Shown: positions 7,594 through 15,815 of the stretch, one piece after another
How positions within the stretch are numbered: position 1 is the stretch's first letter
How the letters are laid out: each line of letters opens with the position of its first letter
Source of the DNA: Bacillus dicomae
GTDB lineage: Bacteria; Bacillota; Bacilli; Bacillales; Bacillaceae_G
DNA: 64,000 bases
NCBI RefSeq assembly: GCF_006494425.1
Contig: NZ_VHIV01000012.1
Location: 1-64,000, forward strand
Direction: 5' to 3'
Notes under the pieces: model-generated
Database searches by the model: none
What the model was told of the DNA's origin: nothing
Seen by the model: the letters and a program-made list of their open reading frames with translations, nothing else
Program-made: the position numbers and the translations under genes

Positions 7594-8595
7594 TTAGGAT
7601 TTTAGTTTCCCAAGAGAAACACTTATACTAGAGTCTCTTTTAATTTCAACTTTGCGACCATCTAATTCTAATGTTCGAGAACTTGCAGTAGGATTTTTAA
7701 TTATATTGTACAGATAATCAGATTTAGTTGGTAATAGTGTTTTTAAGATTTTTTTCACAGGCTCGTTTAATACAGAGTCATCACTATAAATAGTCATTCT
7801 ATATGCGCTTTCATCTTCAGAAGAAAAACTAAAATACATAATGTTATATATGAAATTTGCATTATTACCATATTTATTATATATGTATACAGAATCTTCT
7901 TTAAAAAATCCAGAATCAATAAGTATTTTCTGAATTTCTTTATAATTATACTCATCTCCATCTTTCTCAGGAATAGACTCAGGGACAAAGTTAGGGTTTA
8001 CAAAAATTGCATTATACATAAATTTTGCAAATTGTTCCCTTGTTACATTCATTTCTCCACCATATTGATAGTCTCCAATTCCGTTTGTGATGCCATTACT
8101 ATACAATGAACGCACAGAGTCTTTTGCCCAATGATTATTTGAAACATCATAGAAAAGGTCGTTTGTTTTTACAGCTAAATGAAAAGCTTTTTGTAAGATA
8201 ACAGCCATTTCGTATCGAGTTAGTGTATCATCGGGTCTAAATTTGTCAGTGCTGTCCCCGGTCATGATTCCTGCTTGAGCAACTGCTTTAATACTGTTTT
8301 CAAACATATGCCCATTAATATCAGAGAAATGCTTGACTTTCGATCCATTATTTTCTAGTTTTAGGTATCTTGAAATAATCGCAGATACTTGTCCACGAGT
8401 TACATTGTCACCAAATCCAAAGCTTCCGTTTCCATAACCACTAATCACCTTTTTATCAGCTAAGTAGTTGATAGAACTTTCAGACCAATGCCCACTTGGT
8501 ACATCAGTGAAATCAGCAGTTTGTGCATGAGCATTTGTTGCGCCGAATAGCGTGGCCGTAATTAAGCCTGTTGCAAGTACATGTTTAAAGTTCAT
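7594..8595 (-). CDS. SLH-domain surface protein
   Basis: 333 aa from the ATG at 8595 (AGGAGG 7 nt upstream). Signal peptide MNFKHVLATGLITATLFGAT with cleavage near AHA-QT. Three SLH repeats follow (DFTDVPSGHWSESSINYL...; HFSDINGHMFENSIKAV...; DVSNNHWAKDSVRSLY...), each with the FxPxxxVTRxQ-type end (NVTRGQ, TLTRYE, NVTREQ). SLH triplets bind pyruvylated secondary cell-wall polysaccharide, placing the protein on the cell surface. The last 140 residues match no family I know and carry no lytic motif. Confidence 0.88.
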   Translation of the reverse strand: MNFKHVLATGLITATLFGATNAHAQTADFTDVPSGHWSESSINYLADKKVISGYGNGSFGFGDNVTRGQVSAIISRYLKLENNGSKVKHFSDINGHMFENSIKAVAQAGIMTGDSTDKFRPDDTLTRYEMAVILQKAFHLAVKTNDLFYDVSNNHWAKDSVRSLYSNGITNGIGDYQYGGEMNVTREQFAKFMYNAIFVNPNFVPESIPEKDGDEYNYKEIQKILIDSGFFKEDSVYIYNKYGNNANFIYNIMYFSFSSEDESAYRMTIYSDDSVLNEPVKKILKTLLPTKSDYLYNIIKNPTASSRTLELDGRKVEIKRDSSISVSLGKLKS

Positions 8596-8785
8596 TATGA
8601 TTCCTCCTATGTATATAATTCTCACTTATATCCGTTGTTTTTAAGCGATTATATTTTTGTTATATTAATATATAATAATTATGCAAAAAACGTCAACTGC
8701 TTTCGTACTACAACGGATATTATAGTACCAGCAGTTAAAAAAATCCTGCAAATAAAAAACCGACTCATACGAGTCAGTCTTTTTA

Positions 8786-8945
8786 TCATTTTGACTTAGC
8801 GTTATCTCGTAGATTTTTGATAGACATTGGAATAGCTCTATATAGAAATACCGCTAATTGTTCACGCGTTACTGTACCATCTGGATTAAAGTTATTATTA
8901 CATACACCACCAGTAATACCATTTTGATAAAAATTTAAAGTCCAG
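8786..8945 (-). pseudogene. Single SLH-repeat relic
   Basis: Minus strand reads NGITGGVCNNNFNPDGTVTR, EQLAVFLYRAI and stop: the last half of an SLH domain with no upstream gene. A small hairpin (8762-8775) follows it on the minus strand. It may be the cut-off tail of an SLH amidase. Confidence 0.75.
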
Positions 8946-9014
8946 TAAATCTACTTTACTCTAATAACATTTAATGGTAATATATAAATACAAAAATATA
9001 AAGAGGTGTTTTTA

Positions 9015-9635
9015 GTGAAAAAAGCAAGTCTGTTACTAACTACTTTTGTAATGATTCTGTCATTTTTTATTCCTAATCTTGCAAGTGCTAAATCATTCCC
9101 AGATGTACAAACTAATCATTGGGCGTACAAAGAAATTAACTATTTAACTGAAAGAGGCATTATTAATGGTACTCCAGAGGGATATTTCAAACCTAGCGAC
9201 AATGTAACTCGTGGTCAAATGGCTGTAATGTTAGATAAAGCATTAGATTTAAAAATGCCATATAACTATAAGGACACATTCCAGGATATCCCGGTATATT
9301 CCTATTACTATGATGCTGCACATAAATTGATGCATTACGGCTACATAGCTAATTCTTTTAATTTCTTTGGTGACCGAGAATTAACACGCGCAGAGATGGC
9401 TGTAGCACTCGTTAAGGCTTTTGATTTAAAATCAACTGGCGCACACGTTAGATTTAAAGATGTTTCACCTACTCAATATTGGGCATATGACTATATTGTC
9501 ATTTTAGCTCAAAATAATATTACTGTTGGATTCCCAGATGGCACATTTGCACCTACGGCCAAAGTTACTCGTGAACAGTTCGCTGCATTCTTAGCGCGTT
9601 TACAAGAACCAAGCTTCCGTCCAGTTCGTAATTAA
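9015..9635 (+). CDS. SLH-domain protein (three repeats only)
   Basis: 206 aa from the GTG at 9015 (AGAGGTG 6 nt upstream). Signal peptide with cleavage near ASA-KS. Three SLH repeats fill the rest: FPDVQTNHWAYKEINYLTER, a middle repeat with ELTRAEMAV, and FKDVSPTQYWAYDYIVIL ending KVTREQFAAFLARL. No effector domain remains, so it can bind the cell wall polymer but has no evident enzymatic role. It may be a truncated S-layer-associated protein kept as a binding module. Confidence 0.9.
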   Translation: MKKASLLLTTFVMILSFFIPNLASAKSFPDVQTNHWAYKEINYLTERGIINGTPEGYFKPSDNVTRGQMAVMLDKALDLKMPYNYKDTFQDIPVYSYYYDAAHKLMHYGYIANSFNFFGDRELTRAEMAVALVKAFDLKSTGAHVRFKDVSPTQYWAYDYIVILAQNNITVGFPDGTFAPTAKVTREQFAAFLARLQEPSFRPVRN

Positions 9636-9657
9636 TGACTATTATTAATTAAACGTA

Positions 9658-9692
9658 AAAAAGGTCTGCTCAGATTAGAGTAGACCTTTTTT
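9658..9692 (+). terminator. Terminator
   Basis: AAAAAAGGTCT...AGACCTTTTTT, 22 nt after the SLH gene. Confidence 0.85.
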
Positions 9693-9835
9693 CACTTTAC
9701 TTCCCATATACTAAGGCTACATTTACAATTAAGCGAATTTTATTTCACACAAATATTATTATACTAATCTAAAGTTTCTGTATTTACATTTTTTCTTTTT
9801 ATCTCATAATTTTAATTGGGAAAGGGAGGAAAAAA

Positions 9836-10165
9836 ATGGTTCAAATCAAAGTAACACCTGAAATGTTAGAAGAAGTGGCTAATCGTGCAAATAATACTAG
9901 AATCGCATTAGAATCTATACATAATAATTTATGTAATGAAATAGATCATTTGTGTTTTCAATGGATTGGTGCCTCTAATCAACAATTCGTTCAAATGTTC
10001 AATGATGCGAGACCAAAAGCTTTTACATCTATCAATTCGATTATAAAAGTTGAAGAAGATTTGAAACGAATTGCCGAAAAATTCCGCAGCACAGATAATC
10101 AAGATGTTACAATGGAAGAAGGTGCAATGTGTGGTAAACCTTCCTCTGAAGAAAAAAGGTTTTGA
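9836..10165 (+). CDS. WXG100-type N-terminal module of a split toxin
   Basis: 109 aa, ATG with GGGAGG. An alpha-hairpin with the WXG turn (FQWIGASNQQF, W-I-G) and flanking helices of the EsxA/YukE family, which mark substrates of the type VII secretion system. Its C-terminus (TMEEGAMCGKPSSEEK-RF) ends in a run GAAGAAAAAAGG. Removing one A from this run continues the frame into the toxin region at 10158, giving EEKGFDGGKLARDI. The natural gene is therefore most likely one protein of about 300 aa, split here by one base. Confidence 0.8.
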   Translation: MVQIKVTPEMLEEVANRANNTRIALESIHNNLCNEIDHLCFQWIGASNQQFVQMFNDARPKAFTSINSIIKVEEDLKRIAEKFRSTDNQDVTMEEGAMCGKPSSEEKRF

Positions 10166-10757
10166 TGGCGGTAAACTAGCTCGAGATATAGCTGGTGAAA
10201 TAAGTGGGAAGTATGATATTAAAAGAGCGTGGGATGGTGTTGATCCATCTACTGGTGAAAAACTATCAACCTGGGATAGAATCTTTGCGGGTGGAATGGC
10301 AGTAGCTGGTCTTACACCAGTCGGGAAACTTGCTAAAGTGGGAAAAGGCGTTAAAATGACTGCAAATGCAGTCGAAGCTGCTAATACAGTTAAAAAAGCT
10401 GAAAAAGTTGAAAACACAGTCAAAAAAGCTGAGAATTTTGCTGATAAAGAAAAATTAATTGGGCATTTTGATAAACATGGTGGAGAATTTAAAGGTGCTT
10501 ATGAAAATGCTGAACAATATTTACAAGGTGCTAGAGATGTAATTGAAAATGGGATAAAAGTTAAGTATGATTACAAAGGTGAAGTACGAACGGGTTACGT
10601 TAAATATATGGGTAATACTGGTAAAGGTAAAGCTAAGTTTGAGTTAGTAGGCACAAATAACGAGGGATATATTACAACATATCATACGCAAAGCGGTAAA
10701 ACGTTTTGGAGAACTTTAAACGGAAAAAATGAACAAATTATAAACCCCGCTGATTAA
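10071..10757 (+). CDS. Toxin region: pre-toxin TG-like linker plus nuclease-like tail
   Basis: The open frame continues the WXG100 protein in the +1 frame; true coding starts about 10158. Segment 1 (WDGVDPSTGEKLSTWDRIFA, GGMAVAGLTPVGK) is the pre-toxin TG motif of polymorphic toxins. The C-terminal 90 residues (FDKHGGEFKGAYENAEQYLQ, then VKYDYKGEVRTGYVKY, ITTYHTQSGKTFWRTLNG) resemble BECR-fold (barnase/EndoU/colicin E5/RelE-like) RNase toxins with conserved H, R, T and H. RNase activity is inference. As drawn, no start site fits this frame, so expression depends on frameshifting or slippage. Confidence 0.7.
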   Translation: MPKNSAAQIIKMLQWKKVQCVVNLPLKKKGFDGGKLARDIAGEISGKYDIKRAWDGVDPSTGEKLSTWDRIFAGGMAVAGLTPVGKLAKVGKGVKMTANAVEAANTVKKAEKVENTVKKAENFADKEKLIGHFDKHGGEFKGAYENAEQYLQGARDVIENGIKVKYDYKGEVRTGYVKYMGNTGKGKAKFELVGTNNEGYITTYHTQSGKTFWRTLNGKNEQIINPAD

Positions 10758-10774
10758 TAATAGGAGGAAAAAAT

Positions 10775-11158
10775 ATGAAGTACATGGCATATGTAGAAAA
10801 AATCGATGAGCTAATCGAAGAGGAAGTTACAATAAATATTAATGGTATAGTATTCACAGGATTCTCCACTGTTTGTCCATATATTATTGAAGAAGGAAAA
10901 AATTATCCTGTTATTCTCGACATTACAATTTTTGATGATATTGAAATAAATGAAGGAATAGATGGAGTGAAAAATTTAAAGAGAATTGATAATTCTTTCA
11001 AGTATCGTATTAGTGGAATATTAAATCCTGAGTTTATTGACGCAGGGGTTATTATTACAGACGAAGATGAATTATTTCCGGAACACAGTGAATACTTTAA
11101 CAAGTATGTTGAAATTGAAGTTGATAGAATCAATATTGAATTTTTAAAAGAAGACTAG
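10775..11158 (+). CDS. Candidate immunity protein
   Basis: 127 aa, ATG with AGGAGG 6 nt upstream, 17 nt after the toxin. It is acidic (many Asp/Glu: YVEKIDELIEEEVTINI; ITDEDELFPEHSEYFNKY) and beta-rich, the usual character of immunity proteins for cationic nuclease toxins. Position directly after the toxin supports the role. No named Imm family is recognised. Confidence 0.6.
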   Translation: MKYMAYVEKIDELIEEEVTININGIVFTGFSTVCPYIIEEGKNYPVILDITIFDDIEINEGIDGVKNLKRIDNSFKYRISGILNPEFIDAGVIITDEDELFPEHSEYFNKYVEIEVDRINIEFLKED

Positions 11159-11252
11159 TCACTTCTAATAGTTTCTAAACTAAGATTGGTAAGTCATTTT
11201 TCTCAGATAACCTCAAACATAAAATTCAGTATAAATAAAGAGGTCTTTATAT

Positions 11253-11510
11253 ATGGCAATATGTTTATTAATGACTAAAGAATTTGAAGATGAGGAAATA
11301 GTTGTATATCAATTTTATCCCTCAGAATATCCACATAAAATTGGAAAAATGTATTTTCATAAAAAAGAACGAATGTTTTATGACTTAGAACAAGCTCTAG
11401 TAGATTCAGAAACAATGAGAGAACATTACTTTAATTGGGCATGTACTAGGATTGTGCGCTGTCTTAAAAGAAACGAAGGTTTTCCCGATAGCATGGCATA
11501 TGAAGCATAA
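11253..11510 (+). CDS. Small acidic hypothetical, second gene downstream of toxin
   Basis: 85 aa, ATG with AAAGAGGT. Reads MTKEFEDEEIVVYQFYPSEY, then HKIGKMYFHKKERMF and ALVDSETMREHYFNWACTR. It looks like a complete small soluble protein of the kind found among polymorphic-toxin immunity genes and has its own terminator. Function unknown; an extra or orphan immunity gene is possible. Confidence 0.55.
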   Translation: MAICLLMTKEFEDEEIVVYQFYPSEYPHKIGKMYFHKKERMFYDLEQALVDSETMREHYFNWACTRIVRCLKRNEGFPDSMAYEA

Positions 11511-11522
11511 TTAAACAAACAT

Positions 11523-11559
11523 AAAAAGAGCCGATTCCACTACAGGAAACGGCTCTTTT
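11523..11559 (+). terminator. Terminator
   Basis: AAAAAGAGCCG...CGGCTCTTTTC, 13 nt after the gene ending at 11510. Confidence 0.85.
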
Positions 11560-11561
11560 CC

Positions 11562-11640
11562 TTACTTCACATACACATAGGCTTTATTTGCTGTTACATA
11601 ATAATTCTTTGCTATTGTGTAATTTATAGTTAGCACCATT
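11562..11640 (-). pseudogene. Third relic of amidase SH3 C-terminus
   Basis: Minus strand contains NYKLHNSKE, and in another frame NKAYVYVK followed by stop, matching the SH3 tails at 1952 and 2622 after a small deletion. The relic is cut at its upstream side by the palindrome at 11637. Confidence 0.6.
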
Positions 11641-11670
11641 ATTAATATGCAATATTGCATATTAATAATG
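11637..11670. repeat. Perfect 34-bp palindrome
   Basis: Arms CATTATTAATATGCAAT and its exact complement, with no loop. It lies 76 bp upstream of the secreted-protein start and abuts the amidase relic. It could be an operator or a recombination scar. Confidence 0.7.
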
Positions 11671-11745
11671 CATATATAAATATTGCAATTTACATTTAAC
11701 CCCTGTAAAATTTAGGGTGTAAAAAATATGATAGGAGATGTGATT

Positions 11746-12252
11746 ATGAAGAAAATCTTAACTTCACTTATGCTTATTGGATTAGTAGTATTCGGCATTA
11801 TTTTACCAAGCAATAATGCAAGTGCAGCTGAAAACACTCCACTTGTGGACAAAGTGCAAATTACTAGCATTGGAAACAATGAGTATATCGACTATGGACA
11901 AGGTAAAAAGTATCGAGTTTATGCATATAAAAACACAACATTTAAAGGATATGCATATGACGCAAACGGTCAAGCAGTACCTGCTGGTACAACTTTTTAC
12001 ATTTACTTCGATGGCGAACTAAATTTTGCCAAAAAAGACATTTTATGTACTGTAGGAGCAAATGGTGCATTTGAAGGTTCAGTGGAAATGCCTAGCGGTA
12101 AGGGAAACTATTCTTTCTGGGCTTCAAGATCAACACACTACTATGATATTGTGAATCTTGGTTATTACAATGGTCCTAACAAAACTAATCCAATTCCAAA
12201 AGCAAATGAAAAAACTGTTTATCATTACTCTCATGGGGTATATCATCCATAA
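11746..12252 (+). CDS. Secreted hypothetical protein
   Basis: 168 aa from the ATG at 11746 (AGGAG 8 nt upstream). Signal peptide MKKILTSLMLIGLVVFGII with cleavage after ASA. The mature part is rich in aromatic residues and beta-prone (YRVYAYKNTTFKGYAYDANG, TTFYIYFDGELNFAKKD, FEGSVEMPSGKGNYSFWASR), suggesting an Ig-like extracellular domain. It ends in HYSHGVYHP. Unknown family; single gene with terminator. Confidence 0.7.
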   Translation: MKKILTSLMLIGLVVFGIILPSNNASAAENTPLVDKVQITSIGNNEYIDYGQGKKYRVYAYKNTTFKGYAYDANGQAVPAGTTFYIYFDGELNFAKKDILCTVGANGAFEGSVEMPSGKGNYSFWASRSTHYYDIVNLGYYNGPNKTNPIPKANEKTVYHYSHGVYHP

Positions 12253-12257
12253 AAAAG

Positions 12258-12284
12258 AGCCAGCTCATAAGCTGGCCTTTTTTA
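12258..12284 (+). terminator. Terminator
   Basis: GCCAGCTCATAAGCTGGC then TTTTTT, directly after the secreted protein gene. Confidence 0.85.
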
Positions 12285-12302
12285 TATTCTTTTGTAAAAA
12301 AA

Positions 12303-12650
12303 TCACTTAACTTCATACCACCAACCTTTACGGTCAAGGTATTCTTTTATTGCTTTTAATTGAGCATCTTAAGTTGGATCAGAAATAAAATATGCTAATC
12401 CATCAGGTTGTAAAATGAACTTAGCTGTCATTTTTAACGATGTCAATGCTCCCATAACATCTTCAATATACTCTCTTGAAAATGCTCCTGATTGGATGAT
12501 ATTTAGTTTAGTTGTTTGAACTTGCTCTTGCACTGCTCCAGTAAACCAAGACAATGACTTGCTCCCAACACGCGAATTCAGGTCACACTTACCGATACCT
12601 GATACATTTCCTGTTTCTGTGTACTGCCAAATATCACAAGGATATAGCAA
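12303..12650 (-). pseudogene. Endolysin C-terminal remnant (GH25 end plus Amidase02_C-like domain)
   Basis: Reads [20 protein letters not shown] (the last strand of a GH25 lysozyme barrel), a linker, then a small wall-binding domain ([27 protein letters not shown]-stop-DAQLKAIKEYLD, RKGWWYEVK) like those at the end of Bacillus phage lysins. A TAA at 12369-12371 interrupts the domain 22 codons before its natural end, and the catalytic barrel is missing. Clear phage-derived remnant. Confidence 0.85.
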
Positions 12651-12742
12651 AGTTTACCTTGTTGACAACTCTATCTTGTTTTACTGCAATGCTTATTTTT
12701 TATTGGGTTTAACCTTGATTTTTTTACACTATATATCTACCC

Positions 12743-13480
12743 CTGAATAAAACTCAATATTCCGTAAATATTAAAGTCACATGGTTATCTTTCCCCTGTT
12801 TTTCTTGGGTGAGCAGTTAGCTTTTGCTAGCTGCTCTTTTGTGATTCATCGTCACATTATGATGAAATGTTCATATATTATCTCGAAGCAAAAACCCTAA
12901 TTTTCTTTTTAATATCTCACTTTTTCCTTAAAGAGCACTTTATTTAGTGCTCTTTCTGGTAATCTCGTAAAGTTCTATTGTTCCATTAAGAGGACCCGCA
13001 CCTCTAATCGGTTCCTTTTTTTATGTTTTCTACTCAAATAGCGTTTTTGTTCAAATTCACTCTAAAAGTAAAATTGTCATTTTTTCATTCAACCGAGTTC
13101 ATAACATATTCTTTTCCTCCGATAAAATAAGGATTAGGTGTCCCATGCGCATTTTATCCATTGGAAATAATACCTTTCACGTACTTACGTATTAGAAACT
13201 TCATTACTGCATCTTCTATAATAGCAATTTTGTTCACTTTTTCGATACATTTATGAAACATTCACATGTTATCTTAATTATGTTCTATTATTTTTGAAGA
13301 ACCATGTGAGAATACCAAAACAAGAAGCCCTAGAGCCCTAACTCTAGGGCTTCTTGTTTTTAAATAAGGATTTTGTTTTAAACTTGCACATACACTCAAA
13401 ACTTAAATAAGATATATCGCTGTCACATTTTCGCTTTTTCGATATGAGTCTTGATCAAGGAACGCTTTCCTGGGCGTTCT
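12743..13480 (+). repeat. Array block 2: hairpin cassettes
   Basis: No gene. Hairpins at 12811-12836 (GAGCAGTTAGC/GCTAGCTGCTC), 12931-12953 (AAGAGCACT/AGTGCTCTT), 12989-13017 (weaker, GGACCC/GGTTCC), 13321-13356 (15-bp stem CAAGAAGCCCTAGAG) and 13460-13479 (GAACGC/GCGTTC), most with T-runs on the + strand. The block begins with CTGAATAAAACTCAATATTC (12743), the family A motif also found at 3404, 13871 and 16136. Confidence 0.6.
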
Positions 13481-13632
13481 TTTTCTATTCTTTTAACTCG
13501 CTTTCTATTCAAGGGATTATTTTATTGAGTTTTCAATCAAACTTCATTTCAAAATTCTCCGTTTCAAATGAACCACTAGACACATACACCATATACTAAT
13601 TTAAATACTTCCTAGGAAAGAAGGTGAAAGAT

Positions 13633-13848
13633 ATGCCATCTATTGTCGGAAATATGGTTGTACAAAATAGTAACGGCTCTTTCAACTTAGGTGATTTTTA
13701 TAATGTTTCTCCAAAAGAAAATACAAAAGCTTATAATGGTTCAGGTTCATCTAATGTTTCTTTTGTTCTTAATACATTTAACGGTGTTAGTGCCACAAAC
13801 ACATTTGATTCTGATGTTGCCGACCAAAGCCAAGTTGGAACAGCCTAA
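13633..13848 (+). CDS. GerPF-like spore germination protein (orphan copy)
   Basis: 71 aa from the ATG at 13633 (AGAAGGTG 7 nt upstream). The sequence MPSIVGNMVVQNSNGSFNLG, then YNVSPKENTKAYNGSG and ATNTFDSDVADQSQVGTA is the GerPA/GerPF family signature almost end to end. GerP proteins are needed for passage of germinants through the coat. The standard gerPABCDEF operon is not here; this stand-alone copy sits inside the hairpin arrays. It may be a functional paralogue of gerPF expressed late in sporulation. Confidence 0.9.
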   Translation: MPSIVGNMVVQNSNGSFNLGDFYNVSPKENTKAYNGSGSSNVSFVLNTFNGVSATNTFDSDVADQSQVGTA

Positions 13849-13870
13849 ATTTATTTATTTCCCTCTTCAC

Positions 13871-14140
13871 CTGAATAAAACCCAATATACTGTTAATAAT
13901 GTATATACAGTTTCTGATTTCCTTCATACCCGAAGGCTTAGCAGCTAGCTTTTAGTTTTGCACCGAAGATATCTTATCAAAAACACTAGGCTCCTCTTAT
14001 TCCCTGTCTTTCATTCATTTTACTAACTTATATTTCATTTTTGTGATTAAATATGCTCATGGTAAACATATTAAACTTACTTCAATTCTCCGTGCAGTGT
14101 ATGAGCATAGCGGGCAATCTAGTCAGTTTCCTGCTATGTT
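13871..14140 (+). repeat. Decayed hairpin cassettes
   Basis: A family A motif (CTGAATAAAACCCAATATAC) at 13871 is followed 70 nt later by a damaged stem (GCAGCTAGCTTTTAGTTTTGC). A further hairpin CATAGCGGG...CCTGCTATG with TTTGTTT lies at 14106-14140. Nothing else is supportable up to the sulfotransferase gene. Confidence 0.5.
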
Positions 14141-14290
14141 TGTTTATAGGTATATAGATTCTTGTACAAAATAACGCTTTTATTTTAAAATTATATTGTT
14201 TTAAACTATCTATTCTACTTCTCTTGTTCATATATCAAGTTCTCTATTCATACACTAAACATAATTGACATAACTGAATGGAGGATAACT

Positions 14291-15076
14291 ATGTCTTTTG
14301 CAAATATTATTAAATACGGACGCGTTCCCCTCTTTAATTCTAACTTCCCTTTAATTTTATTTTGGAGTCAAAAAAGTGGCTGTACCTCTCTTGCACATTG
14401 GTTTTTTTATCAAATAAATTTATTTAAACAAGCTATAAAATACGATTCTTTCATCCATAATTATGAAAATGAAATATACAAAAACTCCTCGGACTACTTT
14501 ATTGAATTAGCTGCAGCTTTATATTCAAAAGAAAAAGATACCTATAAGTTAGTAAGAAACCCATATACAAGAGCTGTAAGTTCATTCTTCTCATTAATTG
14601 CTCCTCCTTACATAGAAAATCCAGCATGGAATCCTATTCGGAATTTTTATTATGGTAATGAATTTTGTAATAAACCTATTTCATTTAAAATCTTTCTCTA
14701 CTACTTAAAAGCACAAATGATAAATTTAGAACAAGTAGATCCACATTTAATGCAGCAGTATGAACCAGGTGAGGAGGAGTTTGTTACAAAGTATATCTAC
14801 CTTGAAAATTTCTCTACTGAAATTGTGCGCCTTGAACAAATATATCAACTAAAAACTTCTCCTTTACACATACTAACCAAATCATGGCATCATCAGAAGG
14901 ACAGGGCGATTTTTAAAGGGAATTTTGCAGATGCTGATATTACTGATCCCTTATTCCCACGCCTCCCAACATACGATAGTTTTTATGATCATGAAACTAT
15001 CCAATTAGTACAGGATGTTTTTAATAAGGATTTCGGCACATACAAATACCCATTAACTCCTTTAAAAAATACGTGA
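14291..15076 (+). CDS. Sulfotransferase family 2 protein
   Basis: 261 aa, ATG with GGAGG. The 5'-phosphosulfate loop QKSGCTSLAHWFF near residue 27 and the 3'-phosphate loop LVRNPYTRAVSSFFS near residue 95 are the two PAPS-binding signatures of the family 2 sulfotransferases. It would move sulfate from PAPS to a carbohydrate or other acceptor in the cytosol. Such genes are uncommon in Bacillus; the setting among spore and surface genes suggests a surface glycan as acceptor, but that is inference. Single-gene unit. Confidence 0.85.
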   Translation: MSFANIIKYGRVPLFNSNFPLILFWSQKSGCTSLAHWFFYQINLFKQAIKYDSFIHNYENEIYKNSSDYFIELAAALYSKEKDTYKLVRNPYTRAVSSFFSLIAPPYIENPAWNPIRNFYYGNEFCNKPISFKIFLYYLKAQMINLEQVDPHLMQQYEPGEEEFVTKYIYLENFSTEIVRLEQIYQLKTSPLHILTKSWHHQKDRAIFKGNFADADITDPLFPRLPTYDSFYDHETIQLVQDVFNKDFGTYKYPLTPLKNT

Positions 15077-15160
15077 TTTTCTACTTGCAGTTTCATATTT
15101 TACAGAGTAGCTTAAATTCACCTATTTAAGTTTCCTCATAAAACTCTCATAGTAATTTGG

Positions 15161-15186
15161 GACACTGGAAGCGGTGTCTTTTTTTA
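15161..15186 (+). terminator. Terminator-like hairpin
   Basis: GACAC/GTGTC with TTTTTTT. It is 85 nt after the sulfotransferase, and could be its terminator or another cassette hairpin. Nothing else is seen in 15077-15359. Confidence 0.6.
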
Positions 15187-15359
15187 ATGAAATTCAAATT
15201 TGGTCTTTATCAAAATCTTCAATACCATATAAAATTTACGTAAAGATTGATATGATTCAACCTATCCACCCGATAAACGTTATATACTGAACTTACAAAT
15301 ATCCGATTTGCACAATGCTTGCTTTCTATACGACTTATGCTTGGGTGCTAGGAGAAATC

Positions 15360-15540
15360 CTAGCCTTTTTTGATTTCTCTCATATTAGTTGGACCTTTCC
15401 ATTTCCCTTCACATACCTACTTCTTCTCGAGTTTTCCAACATAGGTAAAGCTACGCTCATACATAATGCTTATTTCCTTATCTGGAATTTCCTTTTGATT
15501 TATACGATACGGTTTCCCTCCGTTCAATCTACTCTATTGA
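15360..15540 (-). pseudogene. Relic of the phage zinc-finger protein found at 18048
   Basis: Reads NGGKPYRINQKEIPDKEISI, SFTYVGKLEKK-stop, then in the next frame GKWKGPTNMREIKKG and stop. This matches the C-terminus of the protein at 18048-18434 (NIQGIPDYNLSPSYIGKKKK...IWKGPTDMREIKRG). Frameshifted and 5'-truncated. Confidence 0.7.
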
Positions 15541-15544
15541 ACTT

Positions 15545-15718
15545 TTACTTCATTTCCATTTTACATTCTTCAAGAAAGTCGATAGCCTCTTGAACCTGTT
15601 CTTTTGTTGAAAGTAATTCCATCACATTGCCTTCTGTGTTATAAACATGAATCGTTCTTTCCTTAAACTCCATTCCCAACATCCCACCATCACCTAAAAG
15701 CTTTACGTTAGCTTTCAT
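15545..15718 (-). CDS. 57-residue hypothetical phage-type protein
   Basis: Starts ATG at 15718 with GAGGAAA just upstream and stops 5 nt before the relic at 15540. Sequence MKANVKLLGDGGMLGMEFKE, then IHVYNTEGNVMELLSTKEQ and AIDFLEECKMEMK. Compact beta-alpha protein with regular composition. It is probably intact, left from the same phage module as its downstream neighbour. Function unknown. Confidence 0.6.
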   Translation of the reverse strand: MKANVKLLGDGGMLGMEFKERTIHVYNTEGNVMELLSTKEQVQEAIDFLEECKMEMK

Positions 15719-15815
15719 TTTCCTCTACCTCACTTTAAATGGATTATTTTGTTTTGATTCTATTTAGAATTTGCTAAAATTTAGTGAAAAACATCATATT
15801 AATAAAGGGGCAATC

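Noticed and set aside
15315-15593. Hydrophobic + strand frame of 92 codons
   Set aside because: It lies opposite two minus-strand phage relics whose frames make sense, and lacks a ribosome site.
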